This document shows, piece after piece, positions 50,477 to 58,534 of a DNA stretch of 64,000 nt (the stretch's first letter is position 1; each line of letters opens with the position of its first letter). The stretch comes from Pseudomonas botevensis. GTDB taxonomy: Bacteria > Pseudomonadota > Gammaproteobacteria > Pseudomonadales > Pseudomonadaceae. Both the position numbers and the translations under genes were made by a program. The stretch spans positions 1 through 64,000 of the forward strand of contig NZ_JAHTKI010000018.1 in the NCBI RefSeq assembly GCF_019145475.1, written 5' to 3'. Below the pieces are notes generated by a model. That model was not told the origin of the DNA and did not search any database. It saw only the letters and a list, made by a program, of their open reading frames with translations.

Positions 50477-51832
50477 TCACCCTGCTGTCGTTGGGAACAC
50501 CACCGAAACCCGCAAGCCGCGCTTGCGGGTTTCGTCGGTAAAACCGAGCAGAACCTGCGCGCCGGCACGTTCGGCGATAGCCTTGACGATGGACAGGCCA
50601 AGGCCGGAACCCGTTTCTTCGCTCAGTTCACTTCGATAAAACGGCTCGAAAACCCGCGATTGTTCGGCCTCGTCAATACCGGGCCCTGAATCGCTGACTT
50701 GCAACGTCACTGAACCACACCGTTGCCCGATCGACAGATCGACTGTTCCACCCGGTGGCGTGTAGCGAATGGCGTTGTCCACCAGGTTCTTGATCAAGGT
50801 GAACAGATCCATCTCGCTGATGACGACCTGTGTGTCTGTAGCACCTTCCACGCCCAGATCGATCTGTTTGCGCTCAGCCAGTGGCAGCAAGTCCTCCAGC
50901 ACCTGCCGATAAACACTGTGTACGGAAATAGCGCCTGGAAGCCGGACCGCACCCGCCTGTGCACACGCGAGTGTCAGCAATTGATCAATCAGTTTTCGGC
51001 TGCGTTCTATGCCCAGCGTCAGCGGTCGCAACCGCTCGCGGGCCACTGGCGGCAGGTCCGCAGCGCCGAGGCGCTCGGCCTGTAACGACAGCGCCGTCAG
51101 CGGTGAACGCAACTCATGGGCCGCGTCAGCGACGAAGCGGCGCTGGCTGTCCATCGATTGTGCGACCCGTTCCAGCAAGCGATTGATGGCGACGACGAAG
51201 GGCTGGATCTCATTCGGCAACGGTCGCTCATCAATCGGGTGCAGGGCCTGTTCGTCACGCTGGTTGATCTCGCTGGCGAGGCGCGAGATCGGCTGGAAGA
51301 TCTTGCGTACCAGATCGCCGACCACCAGCAACAGCACCGGAAACAGAATCAGAAACGGCAGCAGACTACGCCAGGCACTTTCACGGGCTTCCTGATTGCG
51401 GACATCGGCCTCTTGGGCCACCACGAACCGCTCGCCCCGTGCGGTAGTCCTGACCAGTACCCGGAAGTCCTCGCCAGTGACGTTCACGGTCGCCAGACCA
51501 TCGGCCAGTGTCGCGGGGAAGGGCAGTGGAATCAGGGCATCGTCGTTGCCGACGGCTTTGCTGCTGTCGGCCAGGTATTGAACGATGACTCGGGACTCCT
51601 CGTCATCACCTTGAATCGGGTCGATGGTGGGGTAACGCAGGGTCATGTGCTGGCGTTCGAACAGCATGGCGACCTGGCGCAGGGTCTCGTCCTGCATTTC
51701 GTGGGCTTCGTCGATGGCGGCAACGAATGCGAATGCTCCAGCCGCGACGGCCACCAGAAAAATCGCCAGAGACAGCGTGGCGGAGAGTCGAAACTGAACC
51801 GAGGCTCTCAGGCGCCTTTTGAAACCATCCAT
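50477..51832 (-). CDS. Two-component sensor histidine kinase (QseC/PmrB/BqsS-like)
   Basis: A 451-residue membrane kinase with two transmembrane helices (residues about 15-38 and 165-185), a periplasmic sensor of about 125 residues, HAMP, and a H-box with FVADAAHELRSPLTALS. The N-box is NLVDNAIRYTPPGG, and the G-boxes are DSGPGIDEAEQ and GSGLGLSIV. It overlaps the response regulator by 25 bases, ensuring balanced translation. Signal unknown; Mg2+/Fe2+/Ca2+ or antimicrobial peptides are typical for this branch. It is the last gene of a four-gene minus-strand cluster. Confidence 0.9.
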   Translation of the reverse strand: MDGFKRRLRASVQFRLSATLSLAIFLVAVAAGAFAFVAAIDEAHEMQDETLRQVAMLFERQHMTLRYPTIDPIQGDDEESRVIVQYLADSSKAVGNDDALIPLPFPATLADGLATVNVTGEDFRVLVRTTARGERFVVAQEADVRNQEARESAWRSLLPFLILFPVLLLVVGDLVRKIFQPISRLASEINQRDEQALHPIDERPLPNEIQPFVVAINRLLERVAQSMDSQRRFVADAAHELRSPLTALSLQAERLGAADLPPVARERLRPLTLGIERSRKLIDQLLTLACAQAGAVRLPGAISVHSVYRQVLEDLLPLAERKQIDLGVEGATDTQVVISEMDLFTLIKNLVDNAIRYTPPGGTVDLSIGQRCGSVTLQVSDSGPGIDEAEQSRVFEPFYRSELSEETGSGLGLSIVKAIAERAGAQVLLGFTDETRKRGLRVSVVFPTTAG

Positions 51833-52473
51833 CCCATACCCCTGACGTTCTTGATCACATGGTTGCCGAGTTTGCGCCGCAGTGAGTGGATCAGGAACTC
51901 GACCGCGTTGCTTTCCACTTCATTGCCCCAGCCGTACAGGCGATCTTCCAGTTCGCTGCGCGAGAGAATCGCCCCCGGCCGGATCAGCAGCGCCTGCAAC
52001 AGAGCAAATTCGCGACTCGACAGTTGCACGTCAGTCGCTTCGGCAGTGCAGGCCTGCTTCGACAGCAGATCCAGCGAGACAATGCCGTTATCCAGCCGCG
52101 ACTGAGCGTTGCCGCCCTTGCGCCGCAACACCGCACGAATACGCGCCAGCAACTCGGCAATTTCGAAGGGTTTGAGCAGGTAGTCGTCCGCGCCACCGTC
52201 AAGACCGCGCAGGCGGTCATCAAGGTTGTCGCGGGCGGTGATGATCAGCAGCGGCACCGGGTTGTTGCCCGCGCGTATGCTGTCGAGTACATCGAGGCCG
52301 TCCTTGCCGGGCAGACCGAGGTCCAGCAACACCAGATCATAGGGTTGCGTTTGCAGCGCCGACAGCGCGGTCAGGCCGTTTTTCACCCAGTCGCTGGCAT
52401 AGCTCGCATCGCTGAGCGCGCCCTGGATCGCCTCACCAATCATCGGGTCGTCTTCGACCAGCAATATCCGCAT
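51808..52473 (-). CDS. OmpR-family response regulator (QseB/PmrA/BqsR-like)
   Basis: From MRILLVEDDP the protein has 221 residues. The receiver has the acidic pair at 8-9, phospho-acceptor D51 (LLDLGLPGKDG), T (ITARD) and K (LKPF). The C-terminal winged HTH carries RRKLGNHVIKNVRGMGW. GGAG-like GCGGAGTGG precedes the ATG. An apparent rho-independent terminator lies 15 bases before the start, so expression may need readthrough or an internal promoter. A CTCAG/CTAAG direct repeat upstream of the first cluster gene may be its own binding site. Confidence 0.9.
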   Translation of the reverse strand: MRILLVEDDPMIGEAIQGALSDASYASDWVKNGLTALSALQTQPYDLVLLDLGLPGKDGLDVLDSIRAGNNPVPLLIITARDNLDDRLRGLDGGADDYLLKPFEIAELLARIRAVLRRKGGNAQSRLDNGIVSLDLLSKQACTAEATDVQLSSREFALLQALLIRPGAILSRSELEDRLYGWGNEVESNAVEFLIHSLRRKLGNHVIKNVRGMGWMVSKGA

Positions 52474-52485
52474 GTTCCACTCCGC

Positions 52486-52519
52486 AAAAAAAGGCGCGGC
52501 GGTCGTGACCGTCGCGCCT
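52486..52519 (-). terminator. Intra-operon terminator/attenuator before the response regulator
   Basis: On the minus strand AGGCGCGACGGT pairs with ACCGCCGCGCCT, allowing one G-T, and is followed by seven T. It lies between the lipoprotein and response-regulator genes, which have the same direction. It should reduce readthrough from the upstream genes. Confidence 0.75.
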
Positions 52520-52569
52520 GTATTCAAGCACCTGTGCCGGTGTTTGTCCGCCCGTTCACTCGCTCCGGG

Positions 52570-53001
52570 TCATGGCTGGACCCGCATGGCATCGAAAGCT
52601 GCCATCAGCTCGCCCATGGCCGCCTGACAGTCGCTTTGCTTCGGCGTACTGCTGCGCAGCGCGTCGAGCGAACGGTCGATCGCCTTGTCCAGCACATGCC
52701 AGTCACTGGCGGCGCGGGGTTTGATCCCGGCTTCGGCGGAGTCCCAGGCGCTTTCCAGATCCTTGATCCGGGTCTTGGCGGCAGGCAGATCGTTTTTGGC
52801 AACGAGCGCGCTGACATCGGCGGCGATGGTGCGGAACGCCGACAGGTCGCCGAGTTTCGAGCCGGATGGTGCCGCAACGCTGGCTGATGGCGTTCCGGCA
52901 TTGGGTTTGTCGGCGGGTTTCGAGCAGCCGGTGGCGATGCTCAGCAAGGCAATCGCGGAGACGATCGCAACGTGACGAACCATGTTTTGCAGTGTGCGCA
53001 T
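52570..53001 (-). CDS. Small lipoprotein of the two-component cluster
   Basis: The 143-residue protein has a lipobox (LLSIATGC) after a hydrophobic N-terminus, so it should be lipid-anchored; the residue after Cys is Ser, favouring the outer membrane. The mature part is helical (LGDLSAFRTIAADVSALVAKNDLPAAKTRIKDLE) with a repeated Trp/Asp pattern and a single later cysteine. Such lipoproteins often accompany sensor kinases as signal accessories; that is inference. It follows the COG4705 gene by 27 bp and precedes a terminator. Confidence 0.75.
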   Translation of the reverse strand: MRTLQNMVRHVAIVSAIALLSIATGCSKPADKPNAGTPSASVAAPSGSKLGDLSAFRTIAADVSALVAKNDLPAAKTRIKDLESAWDSAEAGIKPRAASDWHVLDKAIDRSLDALRSSTPKQSDCQAAMGELMAAFDAMRVQP

Positions 53002-53028
53002 GAGAATTTCCTGGTGGCTGTTGAACAG

Positions 53029-53793
53029 TTATTGAGTGATGGTTTTGCGGTTGCCGGTGTTGATCTGCGCGGCCCCCACCAGCAGCACGATGACGCTGAG
53101 AAAAATCGCGCTGGTCCACGCTGCGCCCATGCCGAGGCCGCCATAGGTCTTGGCCTGGGTGAGCAAGTCGCCGAGGGAGGCGCCGAACGGGCGGGTCAGG
53201 ATGTAGGCGATCCAGAAGCCCGGCACCACATTGGCGCCCAGATGCCAGGCGATCAGCGTAGCGGCGATCAATAGGCCGAAGATCATGACGCCGAGGGTGA
53301 AACCCAGGCCGAGGGCTTCGGTGGCCAGGTCACCTGCCGCCGTGCCCAGTGCGAAGGTGCAGAGTACGGTCGTCCAGTAGAACCATTCGCGCCGGGGCGT
53401 GACGATTTCGCGGATCGACAGGTTGCGCTCGACCCGGTACCAGACGAAGAAATTGATGGCCAGCAGCACGCTGAACAGCACCGTGCTGGTGTAGAGGCTG
53501 ACATCGAGCATGTCGGTCATGATGTCAGTGATCTGTGTGCCAACGATGCTCACCAGCACCACGCTCAGCCAGTAGATCCACGGCGTATAGGCTTTGGTGC
53601 GCAACTGGCAGAACAGCGCGACAGCCAACAGCAGTGCCATGCCGATGCTGGTCCAGCCAGCGCCAAAACCGGCATCGACCGCCAGAAAGTCCGCACCCGT
53701 TTCACCCACGGTGGTAGAAAGAATCTTGATCACCCAGAAGGACAGCGTCACCTCGGGTACTTTGTTGAACCAGTCGGCCTTGATGGCGTTCAT
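53029..53793 (-). CDS. COG4705-like integral membrane protein
   Basis: A 254-residue protein with about eight helices built from two related halves. Each half has a FW-rich motif (SFWVIKILSTTVGETGADF near residue 18; GFWIAYILTRPFGASLGDL near residue 200), typical of the COG4705 membrane proteins of unknown function. The polar Thr/Glu/Asp residues within helices suggest transport or ion binding. It is the first gene of the run leading into the lipoprotein and two-component genes. A direct repeat resembling PmrA/BqsR boxes precedes it, so it may be a target of the encoded regulator. Confidence 0.75.
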   Translation of the reverse strand: MNAIKADWFNKVPEVTLSFWVIKILSTTVGETGADFLAVDAGFGAGWTSIGMALLLAVALFCQLRTKAYTPWIYWLSVVLVSIVGTQITDIMTDMLDVSLYTSTVLFSVLLAINFFVWYRVERNLSIREIVTPRREWFYWTTVLCTFALGTAAGDLATEALGLGFTLGVMIFGLLIAATLIAWHLGANVVPGFWIAYILTRPFGASLGDLLTQAKTYGGLGMGAAWTSAIFLSVIVLLVGAAQINTGNRKTITQ

Positions 53794-53854
53794 CGGCGGG
53801 TTGCCTCTCCTGAGCAGCGCTGAAGTGCGCAGGAAGAGACGATAGGGAACAAGA

Positions 53855-53870
53855 CTTAGCTGAGACTGAG
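53855..53870 (-). promoter_or_regulatory. PmrA/BqsR-like direct repeat
   Basis: Minus strand CTCAG-N6-CTAAG resembles the TTAAG-N6-TTAAG type boxes bound by this response-regulator branch. It lies about 62 bp upstream of the COG4705 gene, consistent with autoregulation of the cluster. Confidence 0.4.
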
Positions 53871-53889
53871 GATGCTCAAAAAAGCGCCG

Positions 53890-54495
53890 TCAGAGCGTGC
53901 CGGAATACTTCACCGCCGCCGCAGCCCGCGACGGCACGTTCAACGTGCGCAGCAGCGACGACACATGAATGCGCACGGTGAACGGCGAAATATCGAGTTC
54001 GCGGGCGATTTCCTTGTTGGTCTTGCCTTGGGCGATCAGGCGCAGGACGTCCTGCTGACGCGGGGTCAGGGCCGCGCCGGTTTCCAGTGGCAACAGGCCT
54101 GACGGCGCGAACTTCACCAGCACTTCGCCTTCGCGGATCGCCAGGATCGCCTGACCGATGTCGTCCGGGGCAATGTTCTTGCCGATGAAGCCGTCGATGC
54201 CGGCCGCCATGACCTCGCCGATCAACGCCTCGTCATCGACCATCGACACCACGATCAGGGTTGTACGCGGCAAGCGCCGACGCAGCTCGGCGAGCTGACT
54301 GACGCACGTCAGGCCGGGGAAACGCAGGTCCAGAATCAGCGAGTCCGGCTCGATCCCGCGAGGCAGCAGGGCCAGTACGCTGTCGAGATCGCCCGCTTCA
54401 TCGATGGATGCCTCAGGCAGCAGGCGCTGGACGGTGCGCCGCATCGCCTCGCGAAACAGCGGATGATCGTCGGCTATGATGATCCGACATGCCAT
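53890..54495 (-). CDS. NarL/LuxR-family response regulator
   Basis: A 201-residue two-domain regulator. The receiver has acidic DD at 9-10 and phospho-acceptor D56 (LILDLRFPG). The C-terminal LuxR HTH is LTPRQQDVLRLIAQGKTNKEI. SPFTVRIHVSSLLRTL completes the recognition helix. It is divergent from a hybrid histidine kinase across 114 bp, the likely cognate kinase, since no other orphan kinase is near. Target genes are unknown. Confidence 0.88.
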   Translation of the reverse strand: MACRIIIADDHPLFREAMRRTVQRLLPEASIDEAGDLDSVLALLPRGIEPDSLILDLRFPGLTCVSQLAELRRRLPRTTLIVVSMVDDEALIGEVMAAGIDGFIGKNIAPDDIGQAILAIREGEVLVKFAPSGLLPLETGAALTPRQQDVLRLIAQGKTNKEIARELDISPFTVRIHVSSLLRTLNVPSRAAAAVKYSGTL

Positions 54496-54609
54496 GGCCG
54501 AGTCCTCCCTGGATCAGGTATTTATCAAGGCATGCACCTTAGCACCGGTCGAAGGCATTGCCTGTTGGTTCGTGCTGAATATGACGAGTGCCGCACAAGG
54601 ACGTTCCCC

Positions 54610-56235
54610 ATGAAGTTCGAGAAAAACACCGAACTCGACCAGGCCAATCTGCGCATCATCCTCGCCAGCGTTGCCGTGGTTTACATCGGCGCACTGGGCT
54701 TTTTGCCCGGGCAGCGCTTCGAAACCTATCTGCCGGTGATCACTTATATCTGTGTATTTCTGCTGGCGTCGATCGCCCTGCGCCAGGCGATCGTGCGCTG
54801 GCCGGGGCATTATCCGGCGCGGCGGATCTTCGGCATGGTGCATGACTACACCGGCACCTCGTTCGGCCTGGTGGTCGGTGGCGAGGCCGCGCTGCCGCTG
54901 TACGCGGTGATGGTCTGGGTCAATCTCGGTAATGGCATGCGCTACGGCTCGCGCTATCTGGCGATTGCCACGGGGCTGGCGCTGCTGGCGCTGGTGATCG
55001 TCTATCGCCTGACGCCGGTGTGGCAGGCGCAGCCGTTCATGGTGCTGATGCTGCTGATTACCAGCACGGTGATTCCGGTGTATGCGCACCTGCTGCTGGA
55101 GCGCACGCGCAAGGCGTCGGAGGAGGCGGTGGCGGCCAATCTGGAGAAGTCGCGATTCCTCGCCCAGGCCAGTCATGACTTGCGCCAGCCGATCCATTCT
55201 ATCGGCCTGTTCACGGCCTGTCTGCGCGAGTCGCGGCTGGGTGAGGAGGAGCGGCGGCTGGTGGACAATATCGACCGTTCGCTGCTCAACGTGTCGCAAC
55301 TGTTCCGTTCGATTCTGGATCTGTACACCCTGGACAACGGGCGGATTCTGCCCAAGTTGCAGACCCTGGAATTGGGCGAGTGGCTGGCGGACCTGATTCG
55401 TCAGAACGCTGAAGCCGCGCGCTGGAGCGGCGTGGAGTTGCGGCTGCGACCCTGCAGGCATTGGGTGCGAACCGACCCGGCCTTGCTGGCGACAATGGTG
55501 CAGAACGTGCTCTCCAACTGCTTCAAGTACGGTGCGCAGCGGCCCGTGCTAGTGGGGGTACGCAAGCGCGGAGCGGGGGTGGCGATCGTGATTCATGACC
55601 AGGGCAACGGGATTGCCGAGGCGCATCTGCCCAAGGTGTTCGAGGAGTTTTATCGGGTTCGCCAGTTGCGCGACAAGGACGTCGAAGGCGTGGGCCTGGG
55701 CTTGTCGATCGTCAAGCGCCTCGGGCAGATGATGGGGGTGGAGGTCAGCCTTCGTTCACGGCTCGGGCGCGGTACGACGGTCAGCCTGCATGGCTTGCCC
55801 CTGGTTGCGTCGCCGCCACAGTCGGTCAAGCGCGATGAGCCGCGTCAGGCGGGCATGCTGACAGGGCTGAAAGTGTGTCTGGTGGAGGATGATCGCAACG
55901 TGTTGCTGGCAACCTCGGCGCTACTTGAGCGCTGGGGCTGCGAGGTGCAGGCCGAGTTGACGGGGCGGGATCTGCTCACCGACTGCGACATCATTGTCGC
56001 CGACTACGATCTGGGACCGCATTCCACGGGCATTGAATGCATCGACGAAGTCCGCAGGCAGCGGGGCTGGGCGGTGCCGGCGATGATTATCACCGGGCAT
56101 GACATCGAGAAAATACAGGCGGCCTTGCACGACCGCCAAATTGCCATCCTGTCCAAACCGGTACGCCCGGCCGAGCTGCGCGCGACCTTGCGTGCCCTAC
56201 GCGACCGGCCACTGGAGCCGGTCGGGCAGGTTTGA
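54610..56235 (+). CDS. Hybrid histidine kinase with C-terminal receiver domain
   Basis: From MKFEKNTELD (AAGGA nine bases upstream) the protein has 541 residues; an upstream in-frame ATG overlaps the divergent gene and is rejected. Five to six N-terminal helices form a membrane sensor. The H-box FLAQASHDLRQPIHSIGLF, N-box NVLSNCFKYG and G-boxes DQGNGIAE and VGLGLSIV follow. A receiver domain from about residue 418 has its aspartate in DIIVADYDLG and the Lys in LSKPVRP. The SHDLRQP H-box is typical of kinases paired with LuxR regulators, supporting the link with the divergent gene. Confidence 0.88.
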   Translation: MKFEKNTELDQANLRIILASVAVVYIGALGFLPGQRFETYLPVITYICVFLLASIALRQAIVRWPGHYPARRIFGMVHDYTGTSFGLVVGGEAALPLYAVMVWVNLGNGMRYGSRYLAIATGLALLALVIVYRLTPVWQAQPFMVLMLLITSTVIPVYAHLLLERTRKASEEAVAANLEKSRFLAQASHDLRQPIHSIGLFTACLRESRLGEEERRLVDNIDRSLLNVSQLFRSILDLYTLDNGRILPKLQTLELGEWLADLIRQNAEAARWSGVELRLRPCRHWVRTDPALLATMVQNVLSNCFKYGAQRPVLVGVRKRGAGVAIVIHDQGNGIAEAHLPKVFEEFYRVRQLRDKDVEGVGLGLSIVKRLGQMMGVEVSLRSRLGRGTTVSLHGLPLVASPPQSVKRDEPRQAGMLTGLKVCLVEDDRNVLLATSALLERWGCEVQAELTGRDLLTDCDIIVADYDLGPHSTGIECIDEVRRQRGWAVPAMIITGHDIEKIQAALHDRQIAILSKPVRPAELRATLRALRDRPLEPVGQV

Positions 56236-56236
56236 T

Positions 56237-56545
56237 TCAACGCCGGCACTCATAGTCCTGAGTGATGGTGGTTTGCAGGCAGTTGTACTGGCCCATGGTG
56301 CGGCAGATGTTTTTCTCGGAACCGGTGATTTCGGCGCTCTTGTAACCCCAGGTCTTGCAGCGATTCTCGGCGGTGGCCAGGCCCTGTGCCGCCGAGGTCT
56401 GCCCGCTTTCGAACTGGCCCAGCTCGTAGGACACCTGCACGATGCCGTCGGTCTTGCTGCCGCCGGTGGCTTCCCATTGTTTCGGCGTGGCGCAGCCAGT
56501 CAGCGCGATGGCGGCGAGGGCGAGGGTGGCGATAAGTGTTTTCAT
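56237..56545 (-). CDS. YecR-like lipoprotein
   Basis: The 102-residue lipoprotein has the lipobox IALTGC and then a mature domain with DGIVQVSYELGQFES and AENRCKTWGYKSAE. Conserved cysteines (NRCKTW, KNICRTM, YNCLQT, YECRR) could form two disulfides. The pattern matches the YecR-like lipoprotein family, whose function is unknown. It is convergent with the hybrid kinase and separated from it by one base. Confidence 0.8.
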   Translation of the reverse strand: MKTLIATLALAAIALTGCATPKQWEATGGSKTDGIVQVSYELGQFESGQTSAAQGLATAENRCKTWGYKSAEITGSEKNICRTMGQYNCLQTTITQDYECRR

Positions 56546-56603
56546 GATCAGACGGAGTCCATTGACGGGTAAGCAAAATGAGTTCGTGTGGCGTCACGCC
56601 GGA

Positions 56604-56915
56604 TCACTGAACCGGAATGGGCGAGGCGCCTTTGGGCAGACAGGACAGCGGCGGCGTCATGATGCCCATGCTGGCGACCGCGATGATCGCGCCGCTGGGC
56701 AGCTCGCAGTTGTATTCGCCGGCAGGGGTATAGGCGGTGTAATAGGTGAGGGTGCTGTCGCTGCGGATGTTGTCGATTTTGCTGACCGGTTTGCCGATGA
56801 CGGTCTGGGCGCGTTCTTTCATGCTGGCTTCGGTGGGTTTGGCGGTCTGGCAACCGGTGACGCCGATGAGCAAGGCGCCGATGACCGTGAGTGTGCTGAG
56901 GCTTTGCAGTTTCAT
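56604..56915 (-). CDS. Small lipoprotein of unknown function
   Basis: From MKLQSLSTLT (after AAGGAAG) the protein has 103 residues. Its lipobox LIGVTGC is followed by a short domain (TVIGKPVSKIDNIRSDSTLTYYTAY; YNCELPSGAIIAVASMG). The TYYTAYTPAGEYNC portion resembles surface or periplasmic adaptor lipoproteins, but I cannot name a family. It precedes the YecR-like gene in the same direction by 58 bases and could be cotranscribed with it. Confidence 0.72.
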   Translation of the reverse strand: MKLQSLSTLTVIGALLIGVTGCQTAKPTEASMKERAQTVIGKPVSKIDNIRSDSTLTYYTAYTPAGEYNCELPSGAIIAVASMGIMTPPLSCLPKGASPIPVQ

Positions 56916-57063
56916 GGTGTTTCTTCCTTGGTGTTGTTCTTTTTCCAGACGCAACGATCCCGCGCATTGCACAGCGGCAATGTTGGGAAACGTCGGGGGT
57001 TGCGAAGGAATATAGCGCCGCGTGGCGGGGTGGTCGATTAGCACAAATGTGCTAGTGCGAGGC

Positions 57064-57091
57064 AAAACGGGCGGCTATTGAAGCCGCCCGT
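57064..57091 (-). terminator. Rho-independent terminator of the repeat-protein gene
   Basis: Minus strand ACGGGCGGC and GCCGCCCGT flank TTCAATA and are followed by TTTT. It lies just after the stop codon of the repeat protein. Confidence 0.8.
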
Positions 57092-57108
57092 CGGTTGGCA
57101 GGGATCGG

Positions 57109-57990
57109 TTATTGAGGGCTGTTGAACTGGTCTGAATAGCTGCCGGTCATGAGCGCGGAGGCGACCTGGTCGGAGCCAACACCGACGCGGGAGTAGGCGA
57201 GGCGACTGGCGCCGACCTTGTCCGTGCCGTCAGAGGCAACGGCCCCGGCGCCGACATGATCCGCACCGTCGGAGGCCACAGTGCCAGTGCCGACGTGATC
57301 CGCACCGTCGGAGGCGACGGCTCCAGCACCGACGTGATCCGCACCGTCGGAGGCGACGGCTCCAGCGCCGACATGATCCGAACCATCAGAGGCCACGGCA
57401 CCAGCGCCGACATGATCCGAACCATCAGAGGCCACGGCACCAGCGCCGACCTTGTCCGAACCGTCGGAGGCAACGGCTCCAGCACCGACGTGATCCGCAC
57501 CGTCAGAGGCGACAGCACCAGCGCCAACGTGATCTGCACCGTCAGAGGCGACGGCCCCGGCGCCGACGTGGTCCGAACCGTCGGAGGCGACGGCTCCAGC
57601 ACCGACGTGATCCGCACCGTCAGAGGCGACAGCACCAGCGCCAACGTGATCTGCACCGTCAGAGGCGACGGCCCCGGCGCCGACATGATCCGCACCGTCG
57701 GAGGCGACGGCTCCAGCACCGACGTGATCTGCACCGTCAGAGGCCACAGCACCAGCGCCGACCTTGTCCGAACCGTCAGAGGCCACAGCCCCAGCCTTCA
57801 CATGGTCCGCGCCATCAGAGGCAACGGCCCCGGCGCCAACATGATCCGAACCATCAGAAGCCACAGCCCCGGCCTTCACATGATCCGCACCGTCAGACGC
57901 CAATGCCTGCGCCTGAGCTGCCCATACACCGGGCGTCACCACCGTTGCAGCGACTGCCAGTACAACACCAGACCAGAGCTTGTGTCTCAT
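57109..57990 (-). CDS. Secreted protein built of eighteen 13-residue ASDG[AS]D[HK]VxAGAV repeats
   Basis: From the ATG six bases after GGAG the protein has 293 residues (a GTG four codons earlier is the alternative). A signal peptide ends near residue 25 (PGVWAA). Residues 31-264 are eighteen 13-residue units reading ASDGADHVGAGAV. They vary mainly at position 5 (A/S/T), position 7 (H or K) and position 9 (G or K), and the last units degenerate. A short tail rich in Gly and Ser contains SDQV, ending NSPQ. The regular Asp-Gly-x-Asp-His/Lys pattern suggests a repeating beta-turn or solenoid and possible metal binding. No family is recognised. It has its own terminator. Confidence 0.8.
   Translation of the reverse strand: MRHKLWSGVVLAVAATVVTPGVWAAQAQALASDGADHVKAGAVASDGSDHVGAGAVASDGADHVKAGAVASDGSDKVGAGAVASDGADHVGAGAVASDGADHVGAGAVASDGADHVGAGAVASDGADHVGAGAVASDGSDHVGAGAVASDGADHVGAGAVASDGADHVGAGAVASDGSDKVGAGAVASDGSDHVGAGAVASDGSDHVGAGAVASDGADHVGAGAVASDGADHVGTGTVASDGADHVGAGAVASDGTDKVGASRLAYSRVGVGSDQVASALMTGSYSDQFNSPQ
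57199..57900. repeat. 39-bp coding minisatellite (18 tandem units)
   Basis: Eighteen in-frame 39-bp units encode the 13-residue repeat. Neighbouring units differ by a few substitutions and some blocks of several units recur almost identically (for example around 57300-57360 and 57480-57620). This indicates expansion by recombination or slippage. Copy number probably varies between strains. Confidence 0.9.
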
Positions 57991-58281
57991 GTTCTTCTCC
58001 ACGCCCCATCAGCCACACAGCGCCGAGCGCTGGCCGTCGGTTTCGACGGCGTGGCTCGTTGGCCCGGGGTTAACCAGATTGGCGATTGGCACGGGCGCAC
58101 CGCGAAAGCGCACGGGTGTCGACGTACTGCGTGAAACCGGCGAACGAAACCAGAAGTATAGATCGCCGTTCGGGCGGCACCGGTGCCGGGAGGCCGCAGG
58201 CGATAGTCGGTTAACTTCCTTGCAGGTGGGGGCTAGAAGAAAATCGGTCTAAAAATGGCGGGGCGCATTCGGGGGTGTTTG

Positions 58282-58288
58282 CTAGGCT
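58282..58288 (+). promoter_or_regulatory. CTAGGCT putative -10 of the intergenic RNA candidate
   Basis: CTAGGCT within TTTGCTAGGCTCAAGG would start transcription about seven bases later. The heptamer is sigma-S-like and recurs before two genes in this window. Confidence 0.3.
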
Positions 58289-58294
58289 CAAGGA

Positions 58295-58519
58295 TGTAGG
58301 CGAAGACGCAGACTGATGCGCAAGCGGATAGCGAGGAAGCGTTGGGCGCGTTCCGAAGGGTACACGGTTAGAAAGATCCCCGCGCTGGGATCCAGCCCTT
58401 ACGCCGTGTGAAGCAGCAGAGCACATTGCCTGTACTGTGGGAGTCCTGATAAACCTCGTAAGCCAGAGACCAGCACTGGCCGCCTACTCGAACTTCAAAG
58501 CCCGCCCTGTGCGGGCTTT
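58295..58519 (+). ncRNA. Candidate structured small RNA in a gene-free gap
   Basis: The 544-base gap between the repeat-protein gene and the transsulfuration operon contains no credible gene. It holds nested complementary segments: ACACGG (58362) with CCGTGT (58404) enclosing GATCCC (58375) with GGGATC (58387). It ends in the hairpin GCCCGC/GCGGGC followed by T-rich sequence. A CTAGGCT promoter-like element sits just before the proposed start. I cannot match it to a named RNA; comparison with Rfam Pseudomonas sRNA families is the obvious test. Confidence 0.35.
58497..58519. terminator. Terminator-like hairpin, RNA candidate/transsulfuration operon
   Basis: AAAGCCCGC and GCGGGCTTT flank a 5-base loop with A/T ends on both sides. 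It lies 15 bases beyond the last codon of the minus-strand lyase gene and may serve both directions. Confidence 0.7.
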
Positions 58520-58534
58520 GTCGTTTGTGGCCGG

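Noticed and set aside
54463..54609. Longer hybrid-kinase start
   Set aside because: Would overlap the divergent response-regulator gene and precede the ribosome site.
57199..57900. CRISPR array
   Set aside because: Tandem 39-bp units follow each other directly with no unique spacers and are translated in frame.
57256..58134. Plus-strand frame across the 39-bp repeats (VIRTVGGDG units)
   Set aside because: Open only because each repeat unit lacks stops in that frame; no signal peptide or ribosome site, while the minus-strand product has both plus a terminator.
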